The position numbers and the translations under genes were made by a program. Under the pieces are notes generated by a model. It was not told where the DNA came from and ran no database searches. It saw only the letters and a program-made list of their open reading frames with translations. A stretch of 15,270 nucleotides of DNA from DAOVDI01 sp965373045 (GTDB lineage: Bacteria > Acidobacteriota > Aminicenantia > Aminicenantales > Aminicenantaceae): contig CBDVEQ010000041.1 in the NCBI GenBank assembly GCA_965373045.1, positions 1 to 15,270 of the forward strand, in the 5' to 3' direction. Below are positions 14,152 through 15,270 of this stretch, piece by piece. Every line of letters starts with the position of its first letter. The stretch's first letter is position 1.

Positions 14152-15051
14152 CTATATTTTGAGAAATTTTGACAATGAACTTGAACCGCCCAGAAGCCCG
14201 ACGATCGATCCGGAAAAGACAAGCATCAGGCTTTGTGATAGTGATAAAAAGCGGAACCTGACGAACTCGGCCAGAACTCCCAATGAAGAGCCTATATAGA
14301 CAGGGAACAGTTTTATTACCACAAAAAGCAGCAGGAGGGAGAAGACGCCTCCCAGGACACCGAGAAACACACCTTCCAAAAGGAATGGGATCCGGATGAA
14401 GGCATTTGTAGAACCAACAAGTCTCAGGATCTCGATCTCATCCTTGCGGGCAATAACATTCAGCTTAATAACATTAGAAACGATAAAAAATGATGTAAAT
14501 AATAAAATTCCTCCCAAGAAAAAGCCGACAGCCTGAGCAAGCCTGCTGAGTGACTTCATACGTTCAACCCAGTCTTTGTTGAACCGGATGTCTTCGATTC
14601 CTTTTTTAAGTCGCATTTTTTCTAAAAATATACTGGTTTGAGAGGAATCCAGGTGTTTCTCATTTAAAGTGGCTTCAATAGATGCCGGGAAGGGATTGAT
14701 CTCCAGATTCTTCAAAATGTCCTGCATTTCAGGAAATTTATCTTTGAAGCGTTCCAGGGCTTGGTCCGTGCTGGTGAATTCGGATTTTGCAAAAAGACCG
14801 GATCGTATTATATCTTCTTCGATGGCTTTTATAGTCTGCGCAGGAACCCCCTTCTCCAGAAAAAAAACGATGACAAGATTCCTGGACATGGCCTGGGCCG
14901 TATGCTGGAGATTGTTCGATAGAGCAAGAAAGATCCCGACCGTCAGAAAAGACAGGCAGATGATCATTACGGAAAATAGGTTTCTGATCCTGTTCTGCCA
15001 CAGATTATTTGCTGTGGATCGAATATAATATTTCAGTTTTTGAATGATCAG
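14152..15051 (-). CDS. ftsX: Cell division ABC transporter permease FtsX, probable CTG start
   Basis: FtsX forms with FtsE a divisome complex that activates cell-wall hydrolases. The 299-residue frame shows a basic cytosolic N-terminus, a first membrane segment (about 27-46), an extracytoplasmic domain with SRNLVIVFFLEKG and INPFPASIEATL, then three membrane segments (about 173-196, 223-248, 276-294) and the conserved cytosolic RKDEIEILRLVGST (202-215). An ATG at 14967 would cut off the family's N-terminus (QKLKYYIRSTANNLWQNRIR). Upstream of it this frame has no ATG, GTG or TTG before an in-frame stop. CTG at 15051-15049 overlaps the ftsE stop as CTGA, six bases after GGA. ATC or ATT just downstream are alternatives, and so is a sequence error. 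Confidence 0.9.
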   Translation of the reverse strand: MIIQKLKYYIRSTANNLWQNRIRNLFSVMIICLSFLTVGIFLALSNNLQHTAQAMSRNLVIVFFLEKGVPAQTIKAIEEDIIRSGLFAKSEFTSTDQALERFKDKFPEMQDILKNLEINPFPASIEATLNEKHLDSSQTSIFLEKMRLKKGIEDIRFNKDWVERMKSLSRLAQAVGFFLGGILLFTSFFIVSNVIKLNVIARKDEIEILRLVGSTNAFIRIPFLLEGVFLGVLGGVFSLLLLFVVIKLFPVYIGSSLGVLAEFVRFRFLSLSQSLMLVFSGSIVGLLGGSSSLSKFLKI

Positions 15052-15270
15052 AGTTTTTCCTTTCTGAGCAATTTTCCTTTGAAAAGGAAAAAGATCTCAT
15101 GTCCAAAATACCGGATGAGCTCCCTGTCATGAGTACAAATGATGACAGTCGTCCCTTGTTTATTGATCGTCTGGAACAGGTTCATGATATCATAAGCAAG
15201 TTTCAGGTCGAGATTTCCTGTGGGCTCATCCGCCAGGATAATCTTTGGATTGTTGATTACTGCCCGTGCA
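15048..15270 (-). CDS. ftsE: Cell division ATP-binding protein FtsE, 3' part
   Basis: The last 73 residues of an ABC ATPase are present; the rest lies beyond the window. They include the end of the signature helix (ARAV), Walker B with D loop (IILADEPTGNLD) and the switch His (ICTHD). The phrase DEPTGNLD followed by a short C-terminus and directly by ftsX identifies FtsE. It couples ATP hydrolysis to FtsX in the division septum. Its TGA stop overlaps the proposed ftsX start. Confidence 0.93.
   Translation of the reverse strand, partial: ARAVINNPKIILADEPTGNLDLKLAYDIMNLFQTINKQGTTVIICTHDRELIRYFGHEIFFLFKGKLLRKEKL

Overview
The window looks like a chromosomal housekeeping stretch from a Gram-negative-type bacterium of moderate G+C. 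The set NtrY/NtrX, FtsEX, a RodZ-like anchor, and an FtsH-FolP-CdaA-CdaR-PdxJ block would fit an Acidobacteriota/Aminicenantes-like lineage. That placement is inference from gene content and style only; no marker gene here fixes the phylum. I see no phage, plasmid, CRISPR array or intact transposase gene.

Layout. (1) 1-276: intergenic repeats and a promoter, then a small GGQ release-factor-like gene (277-702, +). (2) 710-5713, all on the minus strand and nearly gapless: ftsH, folP, cdaA, cdaR and pdxJ, transcribed from a good sigma-70-type promoter at 5738-5766. The block joins membrane proteolysis, folate synthesis, c-di-AMP synthesis with its regulator, and vitamin B6 synthesis. (3) 5714-5887: a compact divergent control region with a perfect 22-bp-arm palindrome between the ftsH promoter and a promoter for tRNA-Ala(GGC). 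A hotdog thioesterase gene follows the tRNA by 23 bp. (4) 6431-7293: about 860 bp without a convincing gene, made of several repeat or mobile-like sequences. (5) 7294-9393, minus: mgtE then recO, 6 bp apart. (6) 9502-13826, minus: a RodZ-like gene, ntrY and ntrX, with an ATGA overlap between ntrY and ntrX. The promoter lies so close to the RodZ-like start that the mRNA is probably leaderless. (7) 13827-14151: a second copy of the intergenic repeat family with a hairpin of the form ATTCCC-N8-GGGAAT. (8) 14152-15270, minus: ftsX and the 3' part of ftsE; ftsX appears to start at CTG inside a CTGA overlap with the ftsE stop.

Most notable points: an NtrX-like regulator that keeps its phospho-acceptor and Walker motifs but lacks the GAFTGA loop and sensor-II arginine and has an acidic recognition helix; a diadenylate cyclase with RHL in place of RHR; a probable leaderless RodZ-like gene; a probable CTG start in ftsX; and a layered family of intergenic repeats. 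I did not find a clearly new multi-gene system. The NtrYX variant and the repeat families are the best candidates for follow-up.
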